A program made the position numbers and the translations under genes. The notes below the pieces were generated by a model. That model did not search any database. It was given only the letters and a program-made list of their open reading frames with translations, and was not told the origin of the DNA. Below, piece after piece: positions 38,967-47,974 of a stretch of DNA of 64,000 bases. The DNA is from Rugamonas sp. A1-17. Its GTDB lineage: Bacteria; Pseudomonadota; Gammaproteobacteria; Burkholderiales; Burkholderiaceae_D. The stretch spans positions 682,001 through 746,000 of the forward strand of contig JAJLPB010000002.1 of the NCBI GenBank assembly GCA_025548565.1. Direction: 5' to 3'. How positions within the stretch are numbered: the stretch's first letter is position 1; the number at the start of each line of letters is the position of its first letter.

Positions 38967-40967
38967 CTAGCGCGCCGCCCCGACCAGCGGCAGCTCGATA
39001 TAGCTGTCGTGGTAGACGCGCTGGGTCGCCTTCTTGTAGTCGCCCGGCTGGGCGTAGAAGATGTTCGGCACAAAGGTCTGCGGGTTGCGGTCGTACAGCG
39101 GGAACCAGCTGGACTGCACCTGCACCATGATGCGGTGCCCCGGCAGAAACACGTGGTTGGCGGTCGGCATGGCGAAGGTGTAAGGCAAGGCCGTGTTGGC
39201 GGCGACCGGCCTGGCCGTCTCCAGGCTCTCGCGGTAGCGGCCCCGGAAGATATCGGCCGACACCATCAACTGGTAGCCGCCCATCTCCGGCTGCGCCGCC
39301 ACCTGGTCGGGATAGACGTCGATCAGCTTGACAACCCAGTCCGCGTCGCTGCCGCTGGTCGCGGCCAGCAGATGCGCCACCGGCTCGCCGCTGATCTTCA
39401 CCGGCGCCGTCAGCACGTCCGTCGTGTAGCTCAGCACATCCGTGCGGCCGGACGCCTCGCGCTGGTCGTCCACCAGCCAGCGCGGCCAGGTCTGGCCCTT
39501 GGCCTCGTCGTAGCCATACGGCGCGATCGGGCGCGCGCGGTACGGCACCGGCTTGGCCGGATCGGACACATACTCGTCGAACGCCGCCCGCTGCGCCGGC
39601 GCCGAGACCGGCCGCGACGCCTCGCTGGTCAGCCGCAGCTTGCCGCCGGCAGCCAGCCGCAGCGTGGCCGGCGCGATCGCGCAGCCGCTGACGCAGCCGC
39701 TCGGCCAGCTGTTCAGCGACCGCCACTTGTTACTGCCCGTCTCGAACGCCGTCACCGGCGCGATCGGGGCGGCCGCCCCGGCCGGCGCGTCATCCTTCAG
39801 GTAGCGGTCCAGGAAGGGCCGCAAAATCTCCTGCCGGAAGTGCAGCGCGGTATCGCTGTTGAAGCGCAGCGGCCCCAGATGGCTGCCATCGCCGATGCCG
39901 CCGCCATGGTTCCACGGCCCCATCACCAGGAACACCTTGTTGTCCTGGTCGTGCGGCTTGATCGCCTTGTACACCGCGATGGCGCCATAGATATCCTCGG
40001 CATCCCACAGGCTGTGCACCAGCATGGTCGGCACCGTCACCGGCTGCTGCGCCAGGATCTTGTCCATCGCCTGCCCGCTCCAGAACGCGTCATAGCTGGG
40101 ATGCGCGACGATCTTGCGCCAGAAACCGCTCTGCTCCACGCCGCGCTGGCGCGCCAGCTCGCCCACCGAGCCGGCGCGGATGAAGGTGTCGTAATCGTCG
40201 TAATTGCTGGTGTACCACTTGGCCTCGTTGCGCCGCGTGACCACCTGCTCCAGCACATACGACAAATTCACCTGCCGGAACGCGCCATTGTGGAACCAGT
40301 CGTCGCCGCGCCAGCCGTCCACCATCGGGTTCATCGGCACCGCCACCTTCAGCGCCGGATGCGGATGGACCAGCGCCATCAGCGGCAGGAAACCGTCATA
40401 CGAAATGCCGATGATGCCCACCTTGCCATTGGTCTCCGGGATATTCTTGACCAGCCAGTCGATGGTGTCCCAGGTATCGGTCGAATGGTCGACCGGGGTC
40501 GGGTTGAGCGCGCTGCCGCTGAGCGGCCGGTTCATCACATAATCGCCCTCGGAGCCGTACTTGCCGCGCACATCCTGCACCACGCGGATATAACCGCCCT
40601 CGGCGATGACATCGGCCGCGTTGTCATAGCCCTGCAACATGGACTCCATCTGCGAGCTCTCGTTATGGCTGGTCAGCTCGACCGCGTTGTAGGGCGTGCG
40701 CGTCAGCAGGATGGGCGCGTGGCTGGCCTTGCGCGGCACGATGATCACGGTATTGAGCTTGACGCCGTCGCGCATCGGTATCATCACGCTGCGCTTGACG
40801 TAGTCCAGGCCGTCCAACGGCGCCTTGAACTCGTCCGGCGTCTCGCTCGGCAATGCTGGATAAAGGAGAACCGCCGCCACGCCCGGCGTCGAGGCCGGCA
40901 GCTGGGCCAGGACGGCCGGAGCGGAAACAACAAGGGCGCCAGTCAGCGCCCAGAGGATCTTGTTCAT
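38967..40967 (-). CDS. CocE/NonD-family hydrolase, secreted
   Basis: A 666-residue X-Pro dipeptidyl-peptidase/CocE-type alpha/beta hydrolase. Signal peptide (cut near AVLAQ); catalytic domain with Ser in VGIIGISYDGFLPLMAL, Asp in LVHSLWDAEDIYG and His in PWNHGGGIGDG; then the C-terminal jelly-roll domain (from about residue 430). Family members cut esters or peptides such as cocaine or glutaryl-7-ACA; the substrate is unknown. The ATG at 40967 (or that at 40973) lies beside a hairpin whose last arm covers the ribosome-binding region. Confidence 0.9.
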   Translation of the reverse strand: MNKILWALTGALVVSAPAVLAQLPASTPGVAAVLLYPALPSETPDEFKAPLDGLDYVKRSVMIPMRDGVKLNTVIIVPRKASHAPILLTRTPYNAVELTSHNESSQMESMLQGYDNAADVIAEGGYIRVVQDVRGKYGSEGDYVMNRPLSGSALNPTPVDHSTDTWDTIDWLVKNIPETNGKVGIIGISYDGFLPLMALVHPHPALKVAVPMNPMVDGWRGDDWFHNGAFRQVNLSYVLEQVVTRRNEAKWYTSNYDDYDTFIRAGSVGELARQRGVEQSGFWRKIVAHPSYDAFWSGQAMDKILAQQPVTVPTMLVHSLWDAEDIYGAIAVYKAIKPHDQDNKVFLVMGPWNHGGGIGDGSHLGPLRFNSDTALHFRQEILRPFLDRYLKDDAPAGAAAPIAPVTAFETGSNKWRSLNSWPSGCVSGCAIAPATLRLAAGGKLRLTSEASRPVSAPAQRAAFDEYVSDPAKPVPYRARPIAPYGYDEAKGQTWPRWLVDDQREASGRTDVLSYTTDVLTAPVKISGEPVAHLLAATSGSDADWVVKLIDVYPDQVAAQPEMGGYQLMVSADIFRGRYRESLETARPVAANTALPYTFAMPTANHVFLPGHRIMVQVQSSWFPLYDRNPQTFVPNIFYAQPGDYKKATQRVYHDSYIELPLVGAAR

Positions 40968-40972
40968 GTACA

Positions 40973-41019
40973 TCCCGGGAGTGTGCCTATGAAACCCTAA
41001 AATAGCACAACTCCCGGGA
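40973..41019 (-). terminator. Hairpin between htpG and the CocE-type gene
   Basis: Arms TCCCGGGAGTGTGC and GCACAACTCCCGGGA pair over about 14 bp with one bulged base around an 18-nt loop, starting 6 nt after the htpG stop. No T-tract follows. It may stop htpG transcripts or, because its last arm contains the CocE-type ribosome-binding region, mask translation. Confidence 0.5.
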
Positions 41020-41025
41020 CAGCCC

Positions 41026-42945
41026 TTACTTGCTTGCCCCGTTCAGCAGCATCTCGTTCAGGCGCTTGACGAAAGTGGCCGGATCGCTCAGCGAACCGCC
41101 CTCGGCCAGCAGCGCCTGGTCGAACAGGATGTTGGCCCAGTCGCCGAACGCCGTGCCCGATTCCTCGTACTTCAGGCGCGTCACCAGCGGATGGTTAGGA
41201 TTGATCTCCAGGATGGGCTTGGATTCCGGCGCGCTCTGGCCGGCCGCCTTCAGCATGCGCAGCAGGTTGCCCGACAGCTCATGCTCGTCCGCCACCAGGC
41301 AGGCCGGCGAATCGGTCAGGCGGAACGTCACGCGCACGTCCTTGGCCTTGTCCGACAAGGCTTCCTTCATCTTGCCGACCAAATCCTTGTACGACGTCTC
41401 GGTCTCCTCGTGTTCCTTCTTCTCGGCCTCGTCCTCCAGCGCGCCCAGATCCAGGCCGCCCTTGGCCACCGACACCAGCTCCTTGCCTTCGAACTCGGTC
41501 AGGAAGGACAGCATCCACTCGTCCACGCGGTCGGTCAGCAGCAGCACTTCCACGCCCTTCTTGCGGAAGATCTCCAGGTGCGGCGAGTTCTTCGCGGCGA
41601 CGTAGTTATCGGCCGTGACGTAGTAGATCTTGTCCTGGCCTTCCTTCAGGCGCGCCACGTACTGCTCCAGCGAGACGCTTTGCTCGTCGCTGTCGTTGGC
41701 GGTCGAGGCGAAGCGCAGCAGCTTGGCCAGGCGGTCCTTGTTGGCCGCGTCCTCGCCGATGCCCTCTTTCAGCACCTGGCCGAACTCCTTCCAGAAGGTG
41801 ACGTACTTGTCCTTCTTCTCCTGCTCGTCGGCGTTCGCCAATTCCTCCAGCATGCCGATCACACGCTTGGTCGAGCCGTCGCGGATCACCTTCACATCGC
41901 GCGACTCCTGCAGGATCTCGCGCGACACGTTCAGCGGCAGGTCGGCCGAGTCGATCACGCCCTTCACCATGCGCAGGTAGGCCGGCATCAGCTGCTCGGC
42001 GTCGTCCATGATGAACACGCGCTTGACGTACAACTTGATGCCGCCGCGCTTGTTGCGGTCCCACAGGTCGAACGGCGCCTTGGCCGGAATGTACAGCAGC
42101 TGCGTGTACTCGCTGCGGCCTTCCACGCGGTTGTGCGTGTGCGTCAGCGGCGCCTGGAAGTCGTGCGACACGTGCTTGTAGAATTCCTCGTACTGCTCCG
42201 GCGTGATGTCCGCCTTGTTGCGGGCCCACAGCGCGCTGGCCTGGTTGACGGTCTCCAGTTCGTCCTTGACGACGGTTTCCTTCTTCTCCTCGTCCCACTC
42301 CTCCTTCGCCATCACGATCGGCAGCGAGATATGGTCCGAGTACTTGCGGATGATGGACTTGATCTTCCACGACGACAGCAGCTCGTCCTCGCCCTCGCGC
42401 AGGTGCAGGATGATGTCGGTGCCGCGGCCGGTCTTTTCGATCTGCTCGACCGAGTAATCGCCCTCGCCGGCCGATTCCCAGCGCACGCCCTCGGAGGCTG
42501 GCGCGCCGGCGCGGCGGGTTTCGACGGTGATCTTGTCGGCCACGATGAAGCCCGAATAGAAGCCCACGCCGAACTGGCCGATCAGGGCCGCGTCCTGCTG
42601 CTGGTCGCCCGACAGCTTGCCGAAGAATTCCTTGGTGCCCGATTTGGCGATGGTGCCCAGGTGCGAGATCGCCTCGTCGCGGCTCATGCCGATGCCGTTG
42701 TCGGAAATCGTGATGGTGCGCGCGGCCTTGTCGAACGATACCTTGATCTTCAGCTCATGGTCGTTGCCATACAGGGCGTCGTTGTTGATCGCCTCGAAGC
42801 GCAGCTTGTCGGCCGCGTCGGACGCGTTCGAAATCAGCTCGCGCAGGAAAATCTCTTTATTGGAGTACAGCGAGTGGATCATCAGCTGCAGCAGCTGTTT
42901 TACTTCGGCCTGAAATCCCAGGGTTTGCTTATCGGTGTCTGCCAT
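41026..42945 (-). CDS. htpG: Molecular chaperone HtpG (Hsp90)
   Basis: A 639-residue ATP-dependent chaperone. GHKL ATPase domain with [30 protein letters not shown] and [15 protein letters not shown]; middle domain with the [10 protein letters not shown] loop carrying the catalytic Arg; C-terminal dimerisation domain. A typical sigma-32 promoter lies about 60 nt upstream, so it is heat-induced. Confidence 0.98.
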   Translation of the reverse strand: MADTDKQTLGFQAEVKQLLQLMIHSLYSNKEIFLRELISNASDAADKLRFEAINNDALYGNDHELKIKVSFDKAARTITISDNGIGMSRDEAISHLGTIAKSGTKEFFGKLSGDQQQDAALIGQFGVGFYSGFIVADKITVETRRAGAPASEGVRWESAGEGDYSVEQIEKTGRGTDIILHLREGEDELLSSWKIKSIIRKYSDHISLPIVMAKEEWDEEKKETVVKDELETVNQASALWARNKADITPEQYEEFYKHVSHDFQAPLTHTHNRVEGRSEYTQLLYIPAKAPFDLWDRNKRGGIKLYVKRVFIMDDAEQLMPAYLRMVKGVIDSADLPLNVSREILQESRDVKVIRDGSTKRVIGMLEELANADEQEKKDKYVTFWKEFGQVLKEGIGEDAANKDRLAKLLRFASTANDSDEQSVSLEQYVARLKEGQDKIYYVTADNYVAAKNSPHLEIFRKKGVEVLLLTDRVDEWMLSFLTEFEGKELVSVAKGGLDLGALEDEAEKKEHEETETSYKDLVGKMKEALSDKAKDVRVTFRLTDSPACLVADEHELSGNLLRMLKAAGQSAPESKPILEINPNHPLVTRLKYEESGTAFGDWANILFDQALLAEGGSLSDPATFVKRLNEMLLNGASK

Positions 42946-43002
42946 TTTGAAAGCCTCAATAGTCTTGTGGTGGATGATACAAAAAACGCAAAAGTTCCAG
43001 GA

Positions 43003-43030
43003 AAGTGGGGATTATAAGAGCGATTTCAAG
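43003..43030 (-). promoter_or_regulatory. Sigma-32 heat-shock promoter of htpG
   Basis: On the minus strand: -35 CTTGAAA (43024-43030), 13-nt spacer, -10 CCCCACTT (43003-43010), against the RpoH consensus CTTGAAA-N11-16-CCCCATNT. Transcript start expected near 42996, giving a leader of about 50 nt. Confidence 0.85.
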
Positions 43031-43061
43031 AGCGGCCCCTCATTCGTCCCTCATTTGTCCC

Positions 43062-44738
43062 TCATTTACCCAACTCCCGCTCCAGGAAGCGCCACACGGC
43101 CGGCTCCTGCATGGCCGCCACATTGAGCCGCATGCGGGTCGACGGCAGCTGCTTGGGCGAGAACAGGCTGCCCGGCGCCAGCAGCAGGTTGTGCGCCATC
43201 GCGCGCTCGGTCAGCACATTGGTGTCGCAACCGGCATCGACCCACACGAACATGCCGGCCGGCGCCACCACGTCCACCTTCAGCCCCACCCGCTCCATCT
43301 GGCGGATGGTCTTGGCGCGGATGCCGTCGAGCCGCGCCCGCACCCGGTCGATATGCTTGCGGAACGAGCCCTCCGACAGCACCTTGTACACCACCCGCTC
43401 GCCGATATCGCTGGTGGTCAGCATGGTCAGCATCTTGCGGTCGGCCAGGCGCTCGGCGCGTTCGGGCGAGGTCGCGATGAAGCCCACCCGCAGGTTGGCC
43501 GCCATCGTCTTCGAAAAGCCGCCCAGATAAATCACCCTTTGCAGCTGGTCCAGCGCCGCCAGCCGCGTGGCCGGCTGCACCGCGACGCCCGGGTGCAGGT
43601 CGCAGTAGATATCGTCTTCGACGATGATGAAGTCATGCTCCTCCGCCAGCCGCAGCACCTGGAAGGCCTTGGCCGCCGACAGCGAGGTCGAACTGGGGTT
43701 GTGCAGCACCGAATTGATGATGTACAGCTTGGGCTTGTGCAGCGCCGCCAGCTCCGCCAACTGCGCGATGTCCGGACCGTCGGCCAGGCGCGGAATGCCC
43801 ACCACCTTGGCGCCCAGCGCCGCGAAGGAGCCGAACATCAGGAACCAGGCCGGATCGTCGACAAAGATCGTGTCGCCCGGCCGCGTGAACTCGCGCGCCA
43901 CCAGGTCCAGCGCCTGCGTCACGCCGGCCGTGGTGACGATCTGCTCGGGCGCGGCGGCGATCTCCAGCTCCGCCATCTTCAGCTGAAGCTGCTGGCGCAG
44001 CGGCAGGAAGCCCTGCGGCACGCCGTAGCCGATCAGCAGGTTGGCGTTCTGCCGGCTCACCGCGCGCAGCGCATTGCCGATGGCGACGCCGTCCAGCCAG
44101 TCCGGCGGCAGCACGCCGGTGCCCGGCATGTGCCCGTGCGGCATCTGGCGGAACATATTCCGCACCAGCCAGACCACGTCGATCGGCTTGACGCCGGGGT
44201 GGTCGCGCTCCGCCTCGCCGGTCCGGCGCCGCCCGCCCGGACGCCGCTGCGCCAGGTTCAGCTCCATCGCCGCCGGCTCGCGCACGAAGAAGCCCGCGCC
44301 CCGGCGCGACTCCAGGTAGCCCGACGCCACCAGCTTGTCGTAGCTGGCCACCACCGTGAACGCCGACACCCCGTGCGCCGCCGCGAACGCGCGGATCGAC
44401 GGCATGCGCGCGCCGCCGCGCAGCAGGCGGTCGTCGATGCGCGCCGCCACCGAGCGCACGATCTGGTCGATCAGCGTCTCGCCCGACTCGCGCGACAGCA
44501 GGCCGACGATCGTCCCGGACTGCGCCGCCTTGCCGGCCGCCCGCGCAGCACGTGCCGGCGCCGGCGTCGGCGCCACCGTCGCCACCGCGGGGCCCGGCGC
44601 GGCCGCCGCCACCGCCCGCCCGGAGGCCGCCTTGGCCGCCGAACGCGCCTCGGCCGCCGCCAGCGCCTCGGCCACCGCCTCCGCCGCGGCAGAAGCGGCG
44701 GCGCCCAAAAGTGAAGTGCGCGTGCGTGTATTGGTCAT
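43062..44738 (-). CDS. MocR/GabR-family regulator (GntR HTH fused to aminotransferase fold)
   Basis: A 558-residue regulator. Residues 1-75 are an unusual Ala-rich low-complexity extension; residues about 80-150 form the winged HTH (LLRGGARMPSIRAFAAAHGV; VVASYDKLVASGYLESRRG); then a fold-I aminotransferase domain with the PLP-Lys in GGFSKTMAANLRVGF. Such proteins sense PLP-linked amines and bind direct repeats. It is divergent from an EamA transporter, with a palindrome and 11-bp-spaced TGTAYTGG repeats between, so it probably controls the exporter. Start at 44738 chosen as the first ATG with domain-like sequence; the N-terminal extension makes this less certain. Confidence 0.88.
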   Translation of the reverse strand: MTNTRTRTSLLGAAASAAAEAVAEALAAAEARSAAKAASGRAVAAAAPGPAVATVAPTPAPARAARAAGKAAQSGTIVGLLSRESGETLIDQIVRSVAARIDDRLLRGGARMPSIRAFAAAHGVSAFTVVASYDKLVASGYLESRRGAGFFVREPAAMELNLAQRRPGGRRRTGEAERDHPGVKPIDVVWLVRNMFRQMPHGHMPGTGVLPPDWLDGVAIGNALRAVSRQNANLLIGYGVPQGFLPLRQQLQLKMAELEIAAAPEQIVTTAGVTQALDLVAREFTRPGDTIFVDDPAWFLMFGSFAALGAKVVGIPRLADGPDIAQLAELAALHKPKLYIINSVLHNPSSTSLSAAKAFQVLRLAEEHDFIIVEDDIYCDLHPGVAVQPATRLAALDQLQRVIYLGGFSKTMAANLRVGFIATSPERAERLADRKMLTMLTTSDIGERVVYKVLSEGSFRKHIDRVRARLDGIRAKTIRQMERVGLKVDVVAPAGMFVWVDAGCDTNVLTERAMAHNLLLAPGSLFSPKQLPSTRMRLNVAAMQEPAVWRFLERELGK

Positions 44739-44764
44739 TTTACCGTCACAGTATAAGAAATTAT

Positions 44765-44778
44765 GTACACAAGTGTAC
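44765..44778. promoter_or_regulatory. Palindrome in the mocR-eamA promoter region
   Basis: GTACAC-AA-GTGTAC, perfect 6-bp arms with a 2-nt centre, 27 nt before the mocR start, with the direct repeats on its right-hand side. Confidence 0.5.
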
Positions 44779-44792
44779 TGGCACTGTATTGG
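44774..44792. promoter_or_regulatory. Direct repeats TGTAYTGG, candidate MocR operator
   Basis: TGTACTGG at 44774-44781 and TGTATTGG at 44785-44792, start-to-start distance 11 bp, in the divergent mocR-transporter spacer. MocR/GabR proteins typically bind direct repeats. Confidence 0.55.
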
Positions 44793-44844
44793 TTTTGTCA
44801 CGTAGCATACAACCATACCCACCATAACCGCCCCTGGAGACCGC

Positions 44845-45876
44845 ATGACCCACAGCGCCCCGCCGCCCGCCAGCCCGTCGTACCCGCGCAGGCGGGTACC
44901 CATGCTGAGCGAGCGGTCCATGGATTCCCGCCTGCGCGGGAATGACGGCGGACGGCGCCTGAGCGACGAAACCACCGGCATGCTGCTCGGCCTGATCGCG
45001 GTCGCCATCTTCAGCCTGACGCTCCCCTTCACCCGCCTGGCCGTGGGCGGCGGCGATGCCGGCGCCGGCCTCTCGCCCACCTTCGTCGCCCTCGGCCGGG
45101 CGCTGGTCGCCGCCGTGCTGGCCGCCGGCTGGCTGGCCTGGAGGCGCGCCCCGCTGCCGCCGCGCTCCGCCCTGGCGCCGCTGGCCATGGTGGCGGCGGG
45201 CTGCATCATCGGCTTCCCCTGGCTGACCTCCATCGCCATGCGCAGCCTGCCGGCCGCCCACGGCGCCGTGCTGGTCGGCATCCTGCCGCTGGCCACCGCC
45301 GTCTTCGGCGCGCTGCTGGCCGGCGAAAAACCGTCGGCCGGCTTCTGGATCATGGCCAGTGTGGGCTCGGCGCTGGTGATCGGCTTTGCGCTGGGCCAGA
45401 GCGGCGGCAGCCTGCGGCCGGCCGACCTGGCCATCTTCCTGGCCGTGCTGCTGGCCGCCATGGGCTACGCCGCCGGCGGCCGCCTGTCGCAGACGCTGGG
45501 CGGACAACAGACCATCTGCTGGGCGCTGCTGCTCTCGGCGCCGGTGCTGCTGCCGCTGGTGGGCTGGCTGTGCTGGCGGGACGGCCCGCGGCTGGCCGCC
45601 GCCAGCCCCGCCGCCTGGACCGGCTTCGCCTACGTCTGCGTGTTCTCGATGTTCATCGGATTCTTCTTCTGGTACCGCGGCATGGCGCTGGGCGGCGTGG
45701 CGCGGGTCGGCCAGGTGCAGCTGGTCCAGCCCTTCCTGTCGCTGCTCGGCGCGGCGCTGGTTCTGGGCGAAACGCTGGCCTGGCCCACTGTGTTTTTTGC
45801 AATCGCCGTCATCGCCGTGGTGGGTGCCGGCCGCAAAATGCAGGTAAAACGGGGCGAAAACCGTAGACTATCTTGA
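44845..45876 (+). CDS. EamA-family DMT transporter with REP-like element in its N-terminus
   Basis: A 343-residue inner-membrane exporter with ten helices (first near TTGMLLGLIAVAIFSL, residue 43 on). Divergent from the MocR regulator; likely exports the metabolite it senses. The ATG at 44845 has GGAG 8 nt upstream, and between it and the first helix the palindromic element at 44875-44947 is read in frame (residues about 11-36, containing YPRRRVPM and MDSRLRGNDGG), giving a non-native basic extension. Confidence 0.85.
   Translation: MTHSAPPPASPSYPRRRVPMLSERSMDSRLRGNDGGRRLSDETTGMLLGLIAVAIFSLTLPFTRLAVGGGDAGAGLSPTFVALGRALVAAVLAAGWLAWRRAPLPPRSALAPLAMVAAGCIIGFPWLTSIAMRSLPAAHGAVLVGILPLATAVFGALLAGEKPSAGFWIMASVGSALVIGFALGQSGGSLRPADLAIFLAVLLAAMGYAAGGRLSQTLGGQQTICWALLLSAPVLLPLVGWLCWRDGPRLAAASPAAWTGFAYVCVFSMFIGFFFWYRGMALGGVARVGQVQLVQPFLSLLGAALVLGETLAWPTVFFAIAVIAVVGAGRKMQVKRGENRRLS
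44875..44947 (+). repeat. REP/BIME-like palindromic element inside the transporter gene
   Basis: Two hairpins: GTACCCGC-GCAG-GCGGGTAC (44880-44899) and ATTCCCGC-CTGC-GCGGGAAT (44924-44943), each with an 8-bp perfect stem, inverted to each other and flanked by CGTC/GACGG. This is the form of the common ATTCCCGC...GCGGGAAT repeats of Betaproteobacteria and Neisseria. Length 73 bp; it keeps the reading frame only by staying open, not by length. Confidence 0.85.
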
Positions 45877-45963
45877 TTTCGCCGCGATTGCGGGCAGCCC
45901 CTGCCGCTGACGTACAATATCGGTCTTGAACCTGCATTTCCCACTTACTCTTTGGATAACCAC

Positions 45964-46425
45964 ATGTCTGTCTACGAAAAACTCAAAGCGCTCGATATCA
46001 CCCTCGCCGCACCCGCCACCCCGGCGGCGGCCTACGTCATGTACGCCCAAACCGGCAACCTGGTGTTCCTGTCGGGTCATATCGCCAAGCGCGCCGACGG
46101 CAGCGTGTGGGTCGGCCAGCTGGGCAAGAACATCGACACCGCCGAAGGCAAGGCCGCCGCGCGCGCCATCGCGGTCGACCTGATCGGCACCCTGCAAGCG
46201 GCCGTCGGCGGCGACCTGACCCGCGTCAAGCGCATCGTCAAGGTCATGAGCCTGGTGAACTCCACCCCTGAATTTACCGAACAGCACCTGGTCACCAACG
46301 GCGCCTCCGAGCTGCTGGGCGAAGTCTTCGGCGAAGCCGGCAAGCACGCCCGCTCGGCCTTTGGTGTCGCACAAATCCCGCTTGGCGCCTGCGTCGAAAT
46401 CGAACTGATCGCGGAAGTCGCGTAA
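45964..46425 (+). CDS. RidA family protein
   Basis: A 153-residue enzyme of the YjgF/RidA family that hydrolyses reactive enamines/imines released by PLP enzymes. Longer than classical RidA (about 128) and of the subgroup with YVMYAQTGNLVFLSGHI and EIELIAEVA at the ends; the catalytic Arg equivalent lies in the KRIVKVM / HARSAFGVAQIPLG region. The ATG at 45964 starts the family N-terminus; an upstream ATG at 45952 is less likely. It sits next to a PLP aminotransferase, whose products it may detoxify. Confidence 0.93.
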   Translation: MSVYEKLKALDITLAAPATPAAAYVMYAQTGNLVFLSGHIAKRADGSVWVGQLGKNIDTAEGKAAARAIAVDLIGTLQAAVGGDLTRVKRIVKVMSLVNSTPEFTEQHLVTNGASELLGEVFGEAGKHARSAFGVAQIPLGACVEIELIAEVA

Positions 46426-46525
46426 GCGGGCGGCTTCTTACCCGAAGCCGTTCCTTTTATAAGAGCACGCCACAAGCGAGCTTGATGAACAACCGGCAGC
46501 GCCGGTTCACCCTAGTGAGACAAGT

Positions 46526-47719
46526 ATGAAAATCGAAAACCCCAATCCGATCCAGTGGCGCTTCTCCGAACGCGCCGACCAGCTGCAATCGTCCTTCATC
46601 CGCGAGATCCTCAAGATCACCCAGCAGCCGGAGATCATCTCCTTCGCCGGCGGCCTGCCGTCGCCGCTGACCTTCCCGGTCGACGAGATGAAAACCGCCT
46701 TCGACAAGGTGCTCAGCGAGAATGGCAAGGTCGCCCTGCAATACGGCCCGACCGACGGCTACCTGCCGCTGCGCCAGTGGATCGCCGACTCGCTGTCCAC
46801 CAACGGCGCCAAGATCGTGCCGGAACAGGTGCTGATGACCTCCGGCTCCCAGCAAGCGCTGGACCTGCTGGGCAAGGTGCTGATCGACGAAGGCAGCCGC
46901 GTGCTGGTCGAGACCCCGTCCTACCTGGGCGCGCTGCAGGCGTTCTCGGTCTACCGTCCTGAATTCAAATCCGTGGCCACCGACGACCATGGCCTGGTGC
47001 CGTCGTCGCTGGACGCCGTCGCCCAGGGCGCGCGCCTGCTGTACGCGCTGCCGAACTTCCAGAACCCGACCGGCCGCACGCTGTCCGTCGAGCGCCGCCT
47101 GGAGCTGGTGGAAACCTGCGCCCGCCTCGGCCTGCCGCTGATCGAGGACGACCCGTACGGCGCCCTGAGCTACAAGGGCGACCCGCTGCCGAAGATGGTG
47201 GCGATGAACCCGGACGGCGTGATCTACATGGGCTCCTTCTCCAAGGTGCTGACCCCCGGCATCCGCCTGGGCTACGTGGTCGCCCCGCTGCCGCTGGTGC
47301 GCCGCCTGGAGCTGGCCAAGCAGGCCGCCGACCTGCACACCTCGCAGCTGACCCAGATGGTCGTGCACGAAGTGATCAAGGACGGCTTCCTGGGCCGCCA
47401 CATCCCGAAAATCCGCGCCCTGTACGGCGACCAGTGCCAGGTCATGCTGGACGCGATGGCCCAGCACTTCCCGGCCGGCGTCGAGTGGACCAAGCCGGAA
47501 GGCGGCATGTTCATCTGGGTCACGCTGCCCAAGCACATCGACGCCATGAAGCTGCTGGACGAAGCCATCGCCCAGAAGGTCGCCTTCGTCCCGGGTTCGC
47601 CGTTCTACGCCAACGAGCCGGAAACCAACACGCTGCGCCTGTCCTTCGTCACCGTGCCGCCGGAACGCATCCGCGCCGGCATCGAGATCCTCGGCAAGCT
47701 GATCGCCGCCAAGATCTAA
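46526..47719 (+). CDS. PLP-dependent aminotransferase (class I/II, 2-aminoadipate type)
   Basis: A 397-residue fold-I aminotransferase: SFAGGLPSPLTFPVDEM, LMTSGSQQALDLLGKVLI, ALPNFQNPTGRTLSVERR, and PLP-Lys in YMGSFSKVLTPGIRLGYV. It resembles LysN/KAT-like and MocR-derived enzymes without the HTH. Likely acts on an aromatic or dicarboxylic amino acid; the kynurenine pathway 10 kb upstream makes a KAT-like role possible. Followed by a strong hairpin at 47731-47761. Confidence 0.93.
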   Translation: MKIENPNPIQWRFSERADQLQSSFIREILKITQQPEIISFAGGLPSPLTFPVDEMKTAFDKVLSENGKVALQYGPTDGYLPLRQWIADSLSTNGAKIVPEQVLMTSGSQQALDLLGKVLIDEGSRVLVETPSYLGALQAFSVYRPEFKSVATDDHGLVPSSLDAVAQGARLLYALPNFQNPTGRTLSVERRLELVETCARLGLPLIEDDPYGALSYKGDPLPKMVAMNPDGVIYMGSFSKVLTPGIRLGYVVAPLPLVRRLELAKQAADLHTSQLTQMVVHEVIKDGFLGRHIPKIRALYGDQCQVMLDAMAQHFPAGVEWTKPEGGMFIWVTLPKHIDAMKLLDEAIAQKVAFVPGSPFYANEPETNTLRLSFVTVPPERIRAGIEILGKLIAAKI

Positions 47720-47730
47720 ACTGTCCCGCC

Positions 47731-47761
47731 ATTTGTGGGCGGCCCCGCGCCGCCCACAAAT
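47731..47761 (+). terminator. Hairpin after the aminotransferase gene
   Basis: A 13-bp perfect stem (TTTGTGGGCGGC / GCCGCCCACAAA plus an outer A-T pair) with a CCCGC loop, 12 nt after the stop. The U-tract is weak (ATACAACAAA on the plus strand), so the terminator call rests on position and stem strength. Confidence 0.6.
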
Positions 47762-47974
47762 ACAACAAAGCCGCCGCGACTTTATCACCAAAAGTCACAA
47801 CCGCCGGCCAAAGCCATAACATCCCATCAACATTAAGTAAGCCACCAGCATGCTGGCGTGGCATCGCCGCAAATTCCGAAGACTTCCTCAAAAAACCGCC
47901 CATGATTTTTCACATGGCGGCGGGCCGACGCGTTATGATTTGAACGAATAGTCACTTTCCTGTCAGGCCAGCCC

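Noticed and set aside
46489..46505. Hairpin AACCGGC-AGC-GCCGGTT as a terminator between RidA and the aminotransferase
   Set aside because: Only 7 bp, no T-tract, and it lies just upstream of the next gene; too weak to call.
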